Source of the DNA: an uncultured bacterium
Lineage (GTDB): Bacteria > Zixibacteria > MSB-5A5 > CAIYYT01
Direction: 5' to 3'
DNA: 58,152 nt
NCBI GenBank assembly: GCA_903930455.1
Contig: CAIYYT010000235.1
Span: 64,771 to 122,922 of the forward strand
Below the pieces are notes generated by a model. That model was given only the letters and a program-made list of their open reading frames with translations. It did no database searches and was not told the DNA's origin. Numbering within the stretch: position 1 is the first letter of the stretch; every line of letters starts with the position of its first letter. Shown here one piece after another: positions 43,999 through 54,400 of this stretch. The position numbers were made by a program, and so were the translations under genes.

Positions 43999-46467
43999 TC
44001 ACTTCAGCAGCACCATCTTCTTGACTTCAACATGATCGCCAATTCGCAGCCGATAGAAATAGACTCCGGATGCTACCTCTGCTCCCGTGTTGTCCCTGCC
44101 GTCCCATTGGACTTGCTTGCTCCCGGCTGTGAGATGCTCGTTTATCAAGGTCGACACTTTGCGACCCAAGACATCATAAATATCCAAAGATACAAAGGAG
44201 GGTTTGGGAAGGTCGAAACCAATTACCGTGTTCGGATTGAACGGATTGGGATAGTTCTGGTCGAGAGCTGGTTTCCCCGGAAGTGAGACAGGAATCATTT
44301 CGTCAGATACGTCGTTCGGGGGACCTTCATAGTGCAGTTTGGTCACAAAAACATCCCCGCCATTGTATCCGCCGCCTTGATACGTCAACTGATAGGGATC
44401 CAAAGTCGGGAAGTCGGAAGACCAAGTCGTGCCCGTCACATAAGCATTTCCACTGCCATCGATCGCGATGCCGAATCCATAATCGCCATTTCCCCCGCCG
44501 AGGTAGGTGCTGTAGATCAGGCTGTTGCCGGAACTGGATATCTTGGTTACAAAAACATCTGCGCCGTCTTGAAAGGTATGAAAGGGATTCAAAGTCGGGA
44601 AGTTGGAAGAATTAGTAAGGCCTGTCACATAGGCGTTGCCGCTGCCATCGACCGCGATGCCGTTTCCCTGATCGTCGCTTCCGCCACCAAGGTAAGTGCT
44701 GTAGATCAGGCTGTTACCCGGACTGGAAAGCTTGGTCACAAAAGCATCACCATAATAAGTGCCGCCATTATAACTCGTATCATAAGCGTTCTCAGTCGGG
44801 AAGTCGGAAGAGTAGGTACAGCCCGTCACAAAGGCATTGCCACTACCATCGACCGCGATGCCGAATCCATGGTCCAAGCCTAAGCCGCCGAGGTAGGTGC
44901 TGTAGATCAAGCTGCTACCCAGACTGGAGAGCTTGGTCACGAAAGCATCAGCCCAGCCGCTTGGGTCGTCCTGATACGTCTGAAAGGGATTCAAAGTCGG
45001 GAAGTCGAAGGACCCAGTGATGCCTGTTAAATAGGCATAACCACTACCATCGACCGCGATGCCAAATCCATCGTCTTCGCCTGAGCCACCGAGGTAGGTG
45101 CTGTAGATCAGGCTGTTTCCGTAACTGGAGAGCTTTGTCACAAAAACATCATAGACGCCTTGAAACGTCGACTGATAGGCATTCAAAGTCGGGAAATTGG
45201 AAGACGTCGTATAACCCGTCACATAAGCGTTGCCGCTCCCATCGACCGCGATACTCTGTCCCCAATCGCTGCTTCCCCCACCGAGGTAGGTGCTGTAGAT
45301 CAGACTGCCAGAACTGGAGAGCTTAGTCACAAAGACATCCCAGTAGCCAGTTGGGCCTTGATGCGTCTGATAGGGATTCAAAGTCGGGAAGTTGGAAGAC
45401 GCAGTCGCGCCCGTCACATAGGCATTTCCACTGCCATCAACCGCGATGCCGTGTCCAATATCGTAGTCTCCCCCGCCGAGGTAGGTGCTGTAGATCAGAC
45501 TGTTGCCGGAATTTGACAACTTGGTCACAAAAGCATCACCGGGACCTTGATACGTCTGATAGGGATTCAAAGTCGGGAAGTCGGAAGAAACAGTCTGGCC
45601 CGCCACATAGGCATTGCCGCTGCTATCAACCGCGATGCCGCTTCCATAATCCCAATTTCCCCCACCGAGGTAGGTGCTGTAGGACAGCACGACTGATAGC
45701 GTACCCAGCGCCCGTTGGGTCGAACGATCGGTTTCAAATCCAATCGCCATCTCTGACAACTTCGAGAAGCTGACTTCACCGGACAGAATATCATTTGTGG
45801 GCATCTTGATCGCCGCAAGTACATCGCCCCATTTGGTCTTCAGAATCAGTCTGCCATCAGCATCAGTCGAAGTCTCTTCCGCTCCTTCGTATTCAACCTT
45901 GATCTGCGCGATATCCGCACCCGGCGCGGTGACAAACTCGTATGCTGCCTGACCATTGCCGTCGCCGGAGTATCTCAAATCTATGTTGGGATAGATGTCC
46001 TTGAGCGTGATCGCTTCGAAGTTCGGAACATCGGTATGCCATTTCGCCGGGTCGTTGCCGAGGAAGTAGTTGCACTTGTATTCTATCAGCCCTTCGGCGA
46101 CAACTTCAGGATTTGGATTCGCGCCGACGAATTTGGCGGTCAGTACCAACTGCTCAACGCTGTCCGGTTCCGTGTCATTCCCGCGCATGTGGGAATCCAG
46201 ACCCTTCATAGGGTTAGTACCATTCTTGTCAATTCGTCGGGTGAATTGATACGTTATGCCTTCTTTGGAGAACCACATCGTAGCGCCCCCGGCGCTGGCA
46301 CGGAACAGGACGCGCTCATCCCATTGGCCCATGTTTTTTGTGAAGGTCAAGGGCATCTGGTTCATTTTCTGAATCGCAGTGGATGAACCTGGATTAGTCG
46401 TTGCCATGAGGGTAGAAACCAGAAGCAACAAGAGAACTGTTAGGATCAAAGCTTTTCTGCAGAACAT
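43999..46467 (-). CDS. Secreted SBBP-repeat beta-propeller protein with sorting domain, 822 aa
   Basis: Same plan as the gene downstream: a signal peptide ('LILTVLLLLLVSTLMA'), the 'FTKNMGQWDERVLFRASAGG' domain, seven SBBP repeats and a C-terminal 'LDQNYPNPFNPNTVIGFDLP' sorting region ending 'YRLRIGDHVEVKKMVLLK'. The start at ATG 46467 is fixed by GGGAGG 6 nt upstream. The two proteins are tandem duplicates that have diverged throughout, with repeat-to-repeat variation in the propeller tips, as expected for binding surfaces. Confidence 0.9.
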   Translation of the reverse strand: MFCRKALILTVLLLLLVSTLMATTNPGSSTAIQKMNQMPLTFTKNMGQWDERVLFRASAGGATMWFSKEGITYQFTRRIDKNGTNPMKGLDSHMRGNDTEPDSVEQLVLTAKFVGANPNPEVVAEGLIEYKCNYFLGNDPAKWHTDVPNFEAITLKDIYPNIDLRYSGDGNGQAAYEFVTAPGADIAQIKVEYEGAEETSTDADGRLILKTKWGDVLAAIKMPTNDILSGEVSFSKLSEMAIGFETDRSTQRALGTLSVVLSYSTYLGGGNWDYGSGIAVDSSGNAYVAGQTVSSDFPTLNPYQTYQGPGDAFVTKLSNSGNSLIYSTYLGGGDYDIGHGIAVDGSGNAYVTGATASSNFPTLNPYQTHQGPTGYWDVFVTKLSSSGSLIYSTYLGGGSSDWGQSIAVDGSGNAYVTGYTTSSNFPTLNAYQSTFQGVYDVFVTKLSSYGNSLIYSTYLGGSGEDDGFGIAVDGSGYAYLTGITGSFDFPTLNPFQTYQDDPSGWADAFVTKLSSLGSSLIYSTYLGGLGLDHGFGIAVDGSGNAFVTGCTYSSDFPTENAYDTSYNGGTYYGDAFVTKLSSPGNSLIYSTYLGGGSDDQGNGIAVDGSGNAYVTGLTNSSNFPTLNPFHTFQDGADVFVTKISSSGNSLIYSTYLGGGNGDYGFGIAIDGSGNAYVTGTTWSSDFPTLDPYQLTYQGGGYNGGDVFVTKLHYEGPPNDVSDEMIPVSLPGKPALDQNYPNPFNPNTVIGFDLPKPSFVSLDIYDVLGRKVSTLINEHLTAGSKQVQWDGRDNTGAEVASGVYFYRLRIGDHVEVKKMVLLK

Positions 46468-46687
46468 GTCAGCCTCCCACGGGTGCACGGGTGAGACAAT
46501 GAGTTATGTAATCAGAAATCAATATAGTACGGTTATGCCAGTTTGTCCAGTGAATTCGTGCGGTCAGATGGAGCTCTCAGCTACGAGCGAGCCGCTGTCC
46601 GACACAGTCGCTGAGACGCCTGATTCCTTGCGAGGGACGAAGTGTTGACGTACTGTCAAAGCGATCAATATCATCCCAACATGAAAA

Positions 46688-46709
46688 CCGGGAGTGTCTC
46701 GACTCCCCG
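46688..46709 (-). terminator. Terminator of the dockerin propeller gene
   Basis: On the minus strand GGGGAG pairs with CTCCC(G) around an 8-nt loop and is followed by GGTTTTC. It lies about 25 bp after the stop at 46734. Its loop resembles the hairpin at 7409-7430. Confidence 0.6.
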
Positions 46710-46733
46710 TCATCAGTCATTCATCACACTCGC

Positions 46734-49625
46734 TTATTTACACCCCGCGCACGGTTGAGGCCCACCACTAAAGATGTAGGCGATCAGATATACCGCATCC
46801 GAGATATTGACCGTTCCATTGCAATTGGCGTCACCGGCGAGCAATGGCGATGGCGCCGGACCGCCTGAAAAGATGTAGGCGATCAGGTAGACAGCATCAG
46901 AGATGTTGACGGTGGCATCAGCGTTGGCGTCACCGCACTTATAGTCGCAGGCGTCGCCGATGCCATTGTGATTACTGTCGAGCTGTGAAGGATTGGCGAT
47001 TGTCGGGCAATTGTCGCAGGCATCGCCAAAGCCATCGGTGTCAGTGTCAGTCTGCGTGGAGTTAGCGACAGTTGGGCAGTTATCGACGACACAGGTGTTC
47101 GCCGCAAAACCGGGGTTACCAAAGCCATCACCGTCCGTGTCAGTACACGGGTCGCAAGCATTTCCGATGCCATCGTGATCGGTATCAGCTTGATCGGAAT
47201 TGGCAAGCGTCACGCAATTATCACAGGCATCACCGACACCATCGGCATCACCATCAATCTGCGTCGGGTTGGCAACAAACGGGCAATTATCGACTACATC
47301 GAGGATGCCGTCAATGTCAGTATCCAATATTGAAGTCCACCGCGCCAGAAAAGCCGAGACCTTATTTCCGGCAATCGTAAAATTGCCCCCTGCTATCAGT
47401 TTCCCATCGTAAACGGTCAAGGCCGGAGGAAAGCCAGAAAAAAAAGGAACTATCCCCGATCCCAACACCGACCAACTGCTCCCATCCCATGAGGCTATCG
47501 TGCTCGCCGCTACACCGCCAGCCGTTGTGAAACGGCCGTACGCTATCAATTTCCCGCCGTACACGGTCATGGACCAGACCATGCCATTCATTCCCGCGCC
47601 CAACGGCGACCAATTGCTCCCATCCCAGGAAGCGATGTTATTCGCTGCCACTCCACCGGCTGTTGTGAAACCGCCACTCGCTATCAGTTTACCATCATGC
47701 ACTGTCAAAGCCCAGACGCTGCCGTTCATTCCCGACCCCAATGGCGACCAATTACTTCCATCCCACAAAGCTATGCGATTTGCCGTCACGCCACCCGCTG
47801 TCGCAAAAGAGCCCCCCGCTATCAATTTCCCGTCGTATACAGTGAGTGCCAAGACATCGCTATTCATTCCCGACCCCAATGGCGACCAATTACTTCCATC
47901 CCACAAAGCTATGCGATTTGCCGTCACGCCGCCAGCCGTTGTAAACTCGCCCCCCATTATCAGTTTTCCGTTGTATGCGGTTAAAGCATAAATCCAGCCA
48001 TTCATTCCAAGCCCTAATGGCGACCAATTGCTCCCGTCCCACGAGGCTATGTAACTTGCTGGCACGCCCCCAGCCATTGTGAACATGCCCCCCGCTATCA
48101 GTTTCCCGTCATACTGGTTCAGTGTCAAGACTGATTGATTCAACCCCAAGCCCAGAGGCGACCAATTGCTTCCATCCCAGGACGCTATCTTGCTTGCCGC
48201 CACGCCCCCCGCCGTAAAGAAAGGTCCTCCCACGATCAATTTCCCGTCGTACACAGTCAGGGCCCGGACTTCGCCCCCCATGCCCGACCCAAGAGACGAC
48301 CAATTGCTCCCATCCCAGGATGCTATGTTGGCCGCTCCGACGCCGCCAACTTCATTGCAACTTCCCGCCGCTATCAGTTTCAAATCATACAGGGTCAGGG
48401 CATTGATAACGGGTGACGTCGAGGTCGTCAATGTGGAACCCAAAGGCGACCAATTGCTCCCATCCCAGGAAGCTGTTCCTCTCACCAACACACCACCAGC
48501 CGTTTCAAACCACCCCCCCGCTACCAGTTTCCCCCCGTACGCAGTCATGGACAAGACCCTGCTATTCACCCCCGCTCCTAACGGTAACCAACTACCCCCA
48601 TCCCAAGAAGCAATGTAGTTCGCTGCTACGCCTCCTGCCGTTGTGAAATCGCCCCCTGCTATCAGATTCCCACCATATACACTCAGGGCTCGGACAATGC
48701 TATTCGTCCCTGACCCCAACGAGTCCCAGTCGCTCCCGTCCCACGAAGCTATGCGGTTCGCCGACACTAAGCCAGCCGCTGTAAAATCGCCCCCCGCTAT
48801 CAGTTTACCGTTGTATGCGGTTAAAGCATTGACCCCGCCACTCATTCCAATCCCCAACGGCGACCAATTACTCCCATCCCAGGAAGCTATCCTGCTCGCC
48901 GCCACACCACCGGCCATTGTGAAACCGCCCCCTGCTATCAGTTTCCCGTCGTACACGGTCATGGATGAGACAGTGTTATCCATTCCCGATCCCAGCGGCG
49001 ACCAGTTGCTCCCATCCCATGAGGCTATCCTGTTCGTCACCACGCCGCCAGCCGTTGTAAAACGACCCCCTGATATGAGTTTCCCGTCGTACACGGTTAA
49101 GGAATAGACCGTGGTATCCATCCCCGATCCCAATGGAAACCAGGAGATACCGTCCCAGGCGGCGACGTTGTTGGCTTTTATATTGCCGGCAACCAAGAAC
49201 ATCCCTCCGACGACAAGTTTACCATCATAAACGGTTGCCGCATAAACTGTGCCTCCAACGCCGGCAACCGAGGGGGAGATGCTGTTGTCCCAGTAAATGT
49301 CATCAGGGTCATCGGTTGGCGAAGCGGGAGAAGCCGGGCGAAATATCGGCTGACCGGTAGCCGGATCAATTGACGACTCAAATCCCTTCAAATCCAGCGA
49401 TCCTTCATACCCTGATTGCCGCGCGGCCTCCAGATCAAATCTGCCATCAGGGGTAAGAAACTCCCCAAGACTTCGTGCCGAATCCAATTTGCTTGGCATT
49501 GATTGTAACCGGTCATTCTTGACGTTGCCACTTGGCAAATCGTTGGCGAAAACTGCAATTGCCAGCATCAACACACCGGTCAAAATGAACACAGTTATAC
49601 GCCGGGGCATTCTCCAACCTTTCAT
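46734..49625 (-). CDS. Secreted repeat propeller with thrombospondin-3 and dockerin modules, 963 aa
   Basis: A signal peptide ('[18 protein letters not shown]') is followed by about fourteen 40-residue repeats with '[21 protein letters not shown]' and '[16 protein letters not shown]' cores, a kelch/delta-60-like propeller. Near residue 770 begins a run of Asp-rich thrombospondin type 3-like calcium repeats with CxN and 'DxDxDGxGDxCDNC' patterns. The protein ends with two dockerin EF-hand units ('[20 protein letters not shown]', '[20 protein letters not shown]') and 'CAGCK'. Start ATG 49625 has AGGAG upstream. Dockerins usually bind cohesins, but no cohesin is in the window; in this lineage they may serve cell-surface attachment. 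Confidence 0.88.
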   Translation of the reverse strand: MKGWRMPRRITVFILTGVLMLAIAVFANDLPSGNVKNDRLQSMPSKLDSARSLGEFLTPDGRFDLEAARQSGYEGSLDLKGFESSIDPATGQPIFRPASPASPTDDPDDIYWDNSISPSVAGVGGTVYAATVYDGKLVVGGMFLVAGNIKANNVAAWDGISWFPLGSGMDTTVYSLTVYDGKLISGGRFTTAGGVVTNRIASWDGSNWSPLGSGMDNTVSSMTVYDGKLIAGGGFTMAGGVAASRIASWDGSNWSPLGIGMSGGVNALTAYNGKLIAGGDFTAAGLVSANRIASWDGSDWDSLGSGTNSIVRALSVYGGNLIAGGDFTTAGGVAANYIASWDGGSWLPLGAGVNSRVLSMTAYGGKLVAGGWFETAGGVLVRGTASWDGSNWSPLGSTLTTSTSPVINALTLYDLKLIAAGSCNEVGGVGAANIASWDGSNWSSLGSGMGGEVRALTVYDGKLIVGGPFFTAGGVAASKIASWDGSNWSPLGLGLNQSVLTLNQYDGKLIAGGMFTMAGGVPASYIASWDGSNWSPLGLGMNGWIYALTAYNGKLIMGGEFTTAGGVTANRIALWDGSNWSPLGSGMNSDVLALTVYDGKLIAGGSFATAGGVTANRIALWDGSNWSPLGSGMNGSVWALTVHDGKLIASGGFTTAGGVAANNIASWDGSNWSPLGAGMNGMVWSMTVYGGKLIAYGRFTTAGGVAASTIASWDGSSWSVLGSGIVPFFSGFPPALTVYDGKLIAGGNFTIAGNKVSAFLARWTSILDTDIDGILDVVDNCPFVANPTQIDGDADGVGDACDNCVTLANSDQADTDHDGIGNACDPCTDTDGDGFGNPGFAANTCVVDNCPTVANSTQTDTDTDGFGDACDNCPTIANPSQLDSNHNGIGDACDYKCGDANADATVNISDAVYLIAYIFSGGPAPSPLLAGDANCNGTVNISDAVYLIAYIFSGGPQPCAGCK

Positions 49626-49943
49626 GGTTGCACTCCTATTTGTAGTTCTAGCACAGTTGTCTTCCGCACGTTGTCTGGTCCAAGGCAAGTAACGCAGGAC
49701 GCTTGGCGTCCCGATCAAATTCCACTCGCTAACTAGACAAAGATAGGCATCATGCCGGTTTTGTCAAGATGAATCTGCCCGCTTCCGGGTACCTCCTGTA
49801 GTAAATTCTGCTAAACAAGGATGTACCCGATAGCTTTCTCAATACCTAATTTCCACATAAGAATTTACGCTATGCGTCCTCTTCGGGGATTGCTCGCCGT
49901 GGTTCGCCAAGAGGTGGTTGGCGGGTGTTTGGTGTGGGGGTGA

Positions 49944-49969
49944 GAAGGGGCCGTTTCTTTGGCCCCTTC
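49944..49969. terminator. Strong hairpin between convergent-edge genes
   Basis: GAAGGGGCC (49944-49952) pairs perfectly with GGCCCCTTC (49961-49969). On the plus strand it is followed by CTTGTGCTTTT. It sits just beyond the stop of the SAP-domain gene (49984) and marks the left edge of foreign block 3. Confidence 0.65.
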
Positions 49970-49983
49970 CTTGTGCTTTTGGG

Positions 49984-51363
49984 TTATGCTTCGACGTTGA
50001 GATATGCTCCTGTTGCGGTCACTTCTCCTTTGATGAGCGCCGTTGCAAGAGATACCAAGTCGTAGGTATCGTTGTCGTGGCTGGCCTCCAGGACTGTGTT
50101 TCCTCTGAGGTGTTTGGTGGTGTACATGGCGAGGATGAACTCTTTCAAGTCGCAGTCGTTGATTACGTTGAATGGGTGTGATTCGCTTAGGCCGGCTGTG
50201 GTGTTGATGTAGTGGTTTTGGTTGAAGTAGTTGTCTAGTTCTGGTTCCTTTTCTCGGTAGACTTTGGCTGCCAGCTTGGCAAGTTTCTCCAACAATTCCT
50301 CCTTTCGGCCAGTCATGGCGACGTCGTGGTTCTTGAGCATCTCTTTGATCATCTCCCCCGAAGCGTTGGCTCGGATGAATCCGCCGATCGAATAAGTATG
50401 TACTCGATGTTCGGTGAAGGCGGCGTTGGCAACGCCGGCCTCTTTTGGGGCGAGGTAGTTGAGGTTGGGGAAGCCGATCTGGAAGTTGCCTTTCTCAATC
50501 ATCATTTCGGCTGTTTCGATGTCAGTGGTGAAGCAGTATCTGCCTTTGTCGTTGCGCCAGCGCTCGGCGATTTGCCTTGCTTGTTCTCTGATGGCGTGGC
50601 GGGGAACCAAGGATGGTAGCATGCGGATGGATTCGCCTTTTCGTGTGCAGGTGTAGATGATGCTTTCCGAGTAGGCGATGTTGCGATAGCCGTCTGAGCG
50701 CATCTGGAAGTGGCTGATTGAGTCAGTTAGTTTGAGTTTTCCTTGGTCGTCGGCGATCTGCGCGAGTACGCTTGCCGGTCTGAAGTTCGTTATGGGCAAG
50801 GCCTGGCTGATCAAGACACTTTCCTCGTCTTGGAAGTCTTCCAACGTGAGTATCTGGCTCAAGTCGTAACTATTGATGTCGTTGTAGCCGGATAGCTTGA
50901 TCTGCTTGCTCTTGCCCTTCAGGAAGTCCCTGAGCGAGTTGAAGTCACTGTAAACCCTCGAAAGGAGATTGTACACTGTCTGGTGGTTCCAGTTGGCTGC
51001 GAGGGTCCTCTTGGCGATAGCGACCAGCTGCAAGTAGCCGAGCCCGTCCACAAAGTAGAGATGGTCTCGGATGTCGGCAAGCAGCCTTTCGAACATGGTT
51101 CCTTCCCGATAATAAGTTCGTTCAGTTGAATAGCTGATTTCGTGGCTGTAGCCCAGCTCTTTGAGTTCCGAAATCAGTTGATCTGGCGCATTTAGTCTTT
51201 GCAGGGTGGCTTCGATAATGTGGCTTGAGTGATCGCTACACCCCCAAGGATGGACGCCCCTGAGCAAGACGTCAGCAAGCGAAACTTCATTAATCTTGAA
51301 GGTTAGGCGTTTGAATTCGGGTACTTGCTCATCTGGTATTAGTGACAGCTGGATAGTTTGCAT
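49984..51363 (-). CDS. SAP-domain protein of unknown function, 459 aa
   Basis: A SAP-like motif is visible at about residues 330-365 ('MIKEMLKNHDVAMTGRKEEL' then 'LEKLAKLA'), the leucine-rich helix-turn-helix with TG and K that SAP domains use to bind DNA. The rest is a mixed fold with no known signature. The ATG at 51363 has GGAGGTG upstream and overlaps the end of the MoxR gene by 25 nt, so the two are coupled. It would be the last gene of the AAA/VWA operon. A DNA-binding or targeting role is inferred from the SAP motif alone. Confidence 0.75.
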   Translation of the reverse strand: MQTIQLSLIPDEQVPEFKRLTFKINEVSLADVLLRGVHPWGCSDHSSHIIEATLQRLNAPDQLISELKELGYSHEISYSTERTYYREGTMFERLLADIRDHLYFVDGLGYLQLVAIAKRTLAANWNHQTVYNLLSRVYSDFNSLRDFLKGKSKQIKLSGYNDINSYDLSQILTLEDFQDEESVLISQALPITNFRPASVLAQIADDQGKLKLTDSISHFQMRSDGYRNIAYSESIIYTCTRKGESIRMLPSLVPRHAIREQARQIAERWRNDKGRYCFTTDIETAEMMIEKGNFQIGFPNLNYLAPKEAGVANAAFTEHRVHTYSIGGFIRANASGEMIKEMLKNHDVAMTGRKEELLEKLAKLAAKVYREKEPELDNYFNQNHYINTTAGLSESHPFNVINDCDLKEFILAMYTTKHLRGNTVLEASHDNDTYDLVSLATALIKGEVTATGAYLNVEA

Positions 51364-52853
51364 ACAACTTCACCTCCATTTGCGGTTGACTGGTGATGGT
51401 TGGAGATCAATAATTCAAAGGTCTCCAGGTCCTTTTCGATTGCTTCTCGGGTCCGCTCGATGTCATTGAGTTGAAGGTTCTGCTTTCTGGCGAGCTCGGC
51501 GACATGGCTGTAAGCGACGATCTTGGCCAAGTCAGACTGCTGATCCAGCAACTCCTCAACTTCCTCAACAAACTCGATACATTCTCCTTGAAGGTTCGGG
51601 ATGCACTTGCTGGAGAGCTTCTCGCCAGAGACCTTGCGGCTCAAACCTTCCAAAAGCTCTCTCGGAACTGTGCCGGGACGGCGTGCCTCAACCTGCAATG
51701 CGGTGTAGGCTAGCAAGGTGATGTCTTGCTCGCCGTTTATTAAGTCATTCCAAGCTTTGGAAGCCGCAAACTCTCCCAAGTTGGCTGTGAGTAGGATTTC
51801 GGCTTTGCGCATCAAGTCCTTCGACGTAAACAGCTCATAGATAGTGTTGACCTTCTCCATATCCGAGCCCTCGGCGAAAAAGCTGCTGAGTAAGTCAAAG
51901 CAGATTTCCATCCTGTGAACGGCTTCTTCTTTCTTGAGTGATTCATCGTTCAAACCGACGGGAATGCTGGATTGGACGACGTAGCGAGCTGACTTGACAA
52001 AGTCTGGAGTTGCCGCGCTGAGTACTTCGGATTTGGCGATTTCGATGGCCCGGTTGGAGAGGATGTTTCGGTAGATGAAGCCCAGCCTCCTACCGTCAAG
52101 TGAGATGTCGCCCTTGGATTCCCGCATCAGGAGGTCGGCGAAGCGAGCCAGGAATAGGGAAAGCGTTGAGTACTGTTCTCTCAGGGCGTTGAAGTGCCTG
52201 GCTGCAGTGTGGAATATCTGTGTCATCTTCTGACCGATTTCCTTCACTTCCTGCTTGTCAACTGTGCCACTGGTTTGTCCGTTGTTCCAGACTGAGATTG
52301 CCGGGGCGTCATCGCCGTTGATGTGGCCGGTGACTTTAATGCGGTCTTCTTCCTCCATCTGCAAGACGTCGGGAGGGTAAACAAACAAGGCGAAGCGTCC
52401 GATCAACGCTTCATCCAATGCCTGGGTGGCTGAGTAGCTCATGGGGTTCATGGCTGCCCAGACCCATTTGACCTTGGTTTCGAAGCCCATGATCTTGCGG
52501 CTGCGGATGATTTCGAGCCATTTGCTTTGTAGTTCGGGGACGGCACGATTGAGCTCGTCTATCAGGACTAGTTCTTTGTCCCAGATGGTAACATTGCTCG
52601 GAACGTACTCCACGACGCCCTGTCTCAGTTTTTCGATATTCGGGAAGCCAAGTATATCCTCAAACATGCACTTGCTTGCGTCGTAGACGAGTGACTTCCG
52701 GTTGAGTGCCTGGCCGATTTTGTTGGCAACGTGGGTTTTTGCGCAACCGTGATTGCCGATCAGCAGAAGCGGGTCGCCAGTCAAGAGCGATGACAGGATT
52801 AGGTTTTCGTCTTCGTCTTTCCAGCCGTAGATGCCGAGTGTTTCGAGTATCAT
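51339..52853 (-). CDS. MoxR-type AAA+ ATPase, 504 aa
   Basis: Walker A 'LLLIGNHGCAKTHVAN', Walker B 'LVLIDELNRAVPEL', a sensor Asn in 'WVWAAMNPMSYSATQ' and an arginine-finger area 'DEALIGRFALFVYPP' define a MoxR-family AAA+ module in the first 230 residues. The C-terminal half is helical and unrecognised. MoxR ATPases act as chaperone-like remodelers together with VWA-domain proteins. The gene upstream on this strand encodes exactly such a VWA protein. The start is ATG 52853 with AAGGAG; the longer frame to 52946 is not supported. Confidence 0.88.
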   Translation of the reverse strand: MILETLGIYGWKDEDENLILSSLLTGDPLLLIGNHGCAKTHVANKIGQALNRKSLVYDASKCMFEDILGFPNIEKLRQGVVEYVPSNVTIWDKELVLIDELNRAVPELQSKWLEIIRSRKIMGFETKVKWVWAAMNPMSYSATQALDEALIGRFALFVYPPDVLQMEEEDRIKVTGHINGDDAPAISVWNNGQTSGTVDKQEVKEIGQKMTQIFHTAARHFNALREQYSTLSLFLARFADLLMRESKGDISLDGRRLGFIYRNILSNRAIEIAKSEVLSAATPDFVKSARYVVQSSIPVGLNDESLKKEEAVHRMEICFDLLSSFFAEGSDMEKVNTIYELFTSKDLMRKAEILLTANLGEFAASKAWNDLINGEQDITLLAYTALQVEARRPGTVPRELLEGLSRKVSGEKLSSKCIPNLQGECIEFVEEVEELLDQQSDLAKIVAYSHVAELARKQNLQLNDIERTREAIEKDLETFELLISNHHQSTANGGEVVCKLSSCH

Positions 52854-52906
52854 TTGTCTTCTCCTTGCCCTTCTTTGTCCCAAAAGAGGGTGACAAAAAA
52901 GGAAAA

Positions 52907-52937
52907 GGGGAGATCCTCGCTGATGAGGATTCTCCCC
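52907..52937. terminator. Stable hairpin between VWA and MoxR genes
   Basis: GGGGAGATCCTC pairs with GAGGA-T-TCTCCCC, 12 bp with one bulge. It lies in the leader of the MoxR gene, after the small gene at 52960. It could be an attenuator or mRNA-processing stem rather than a full terminator, since no T-run follows on the minus strand. Confidence 0.5.
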
Positions 52938-52959
52938 GTGGTTCAAGTGTTTTTGGTTG

Positions 52960-53118
52960 TTAGTTGTTGTTAAGTCGAAATGAGTGGATGTGCGCTATGT
53001 GGATTGTGACCCCTTTTCCGTTACGACGTCGAGCCTCAATCAACATAAAATGACTGTTGCCGAGGCTGACAGTGGCTTGTGGTTTCTTCCTGGTTTTCTC
53101 CTTTCTATTCGCAGACAT
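52960..53118 (-). CDS. Small basic protein between VWA and MoxR genes, 52 aa
   Basis: The ATG at 53118 lies inside the last codons of the VWA gene in another frame (14 nt overlap). The product starts with a basic tail ('MSANRKEKTRKKPQA') and continues with 'TVSLGNSHFMLIEARRRNGK' and 'GVTIHIAHIHSF', which looks like a small beta fold. There is no Shine-Dalgarno sequence, so translation would rely on coupling. It is conserved-looking but unconfirmed. Confidence 0.45.
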   Translation of the reverse strand: MSANRKEKTRKKPQATVSLGNSHFMLIEARRRNGKGVTIHIAHIHSFRLNNN

Positions 53119-54400
53119 CTGAGAGGTTGACGACGTCGCCGAACTTGGCGAAGTCTTCGCAGGTGGTTGTGCCGTCGAAGAGGATCGTCAACGTGACGAG
53201 CCCCATGGCTTTAAGCTGCTTTGCTAATTCCTCCGACATGTCAGCGTAGCCGTCAGTGATGATGATTGCCTTTTCGAATCGTCTTTCGATTATTGAATTG
53301 GCTATGCAGTTGAAGTCGGTTCCATAACTGGTCCTGATTTTGCCTTTGATCAAATCTTGCATGGTGGTTTCGACGACGATGTTCGAAAACAGGAACAACG
53401 AGGTGACACTGTTTTTCAACTTTGACAGGACTCCGATGATTTGCGGCAAGTATTCGTTTACGCTCCCTGAGACGTCAAGGTAGATCGCCAATCCTTTCTC
53501 TTCAGTTGTTGGTTTGGATGTGTGGTTGTGGAAGTACCCCGGATAGAACCCCGAAGCTAATAGTACCAGGTCGCGTTTGGAGGGATACAATGGAATGGGT
53601 GAAACACCCACACGCTGAACCCGAAAGTACTCCCTAAAACGATCAAGTTTGCGCTTGGTCAGAAATTTCTGCAGCAAGACCTTCTTGATCGACAGGTGCG
53701 TTTTCAACGCCTCCATAAACAGATCAAGCAGTTCAGAGCTGAATCCGGCGTACTTTCCCCCTCTGCCGGCAACGCTACGCTTCAAATCTTCGGCGATCCT
53801 AGAAAGCAGCTCGTTTGGAAAAGCGGCCTCTTGACTCGCTGCGTTCCCGTCGTGGGAGTGGCTACCAATCAAGACAACCGTGGAAAGCCTTTCGCTTTGC
53901 GTCAGAATCTTCAATGTCTGGATCAACTCACCTGTGGTGAAGGAGTCGTGTTCGTCGCTTTGGCTGTACAGCCTTTCGTAGACCTTGCTGTATTTGCTGC
54001 GCGACATCTCGCTCATAGGCCGTAATAGCCCAGGAAGTCCTCGATCCGGATAAAACTTGCGGAACAGATTACCGTTGCGTGAAGCTTCAGAGTATACTTC
54101 GCTGATTACGGCATTGATGATTGCATCAGCAGCGATGTTCTCCAGCTCGCCATTTTCGTAAATGAAGTGGCCGAACATCGGATGCAACAACTCGTGAAAG
54201 ACCAAGCTGAACAAGTCTTCCTTGCAAGTGATGTGTTTCTCGACGAACCCAGGATTATATGACAGTCTGCCTTCGATGTTGATTGACGCCGTCGGAATAG
54301 CGGCATCCTCCACCACTTCAGTAATAAAGCCGGCGACGAAGCTGTCAAAACCGAGAGCATCTTTGAGTACTTCTCTCACGGTTTCGAGATTGATTTTCAT
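53105..54400 (-). CDS. VWA-like putative metallopeptidase (DUF2201-type), 431 aa
   Basis: The N-terminal half carries a zinc-peptidase motif HExxH in 'SLVFHELLHPMFGHF' with a downstream acidic region. The C-terminal half is a von Willebrand A-like domain with a MIDAS 'IYLDVSGSVNEYL', a Thr in 'RTSYGTDFNC' and 'AIIITDGYADM'. This fusion is the plan of DUF2201 proteins, which typically sit beside MoxR ATPases, as here. ATG 54400 has AAAGGAGGT upstream. The protein could be a protease or a metal-dependent adaptor remodelled by the AAA+ partner. Confidence 0.88.
   Translation of the reverse strand: MKINLETVREVLKDALGFDSFVAGFITEVVEDAAIPTASINIEGRLSYNPGFVEKHITCKEDLFSLVFHELLHPMFGHFIYENGELENIAADAIINAVISEVYSEASRNGNLFRKFYPDRGLPGLLRPMSEMSRSKYSKVYERLYSQSDEHDSFTTGELIQTLKILTQSERLSTVVLIGSHSHDGNAASQEAAFPNELLSRIAEDLKRSVAGRGGKYAGFSSELLDLFMEALKTHLSIKKVLLQKFLTKRKLDRFREYFRVQRVGVSPIPLYPSKRDLVLLASGFYPGYFHNHTSKPTTEEKGLAIYLDVSGSVNEYLPQIIGVLSKLKNSVTSLFLFSNIVVETTMQDLIKGKIRTSYGTDFNCIANSIIERRFEKAIIITDGYADMSEELAKQLKAMGLVTLTILFDGTTTCEDFAKFGDVVNLSDVCE

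Noticed and set aside
41700-45700. Regularly spaced near-identical repeats that could look like a CRISPR array
   Set aside because: The repeats are in frame within two SBBP genes, have about 200-bp units and encode propeller blades.
47400-49260. Dense short repeats
   Set aside because: They are coding WDG propeller units of the dockerin protein; the plus-strand open frames over them are shadows.
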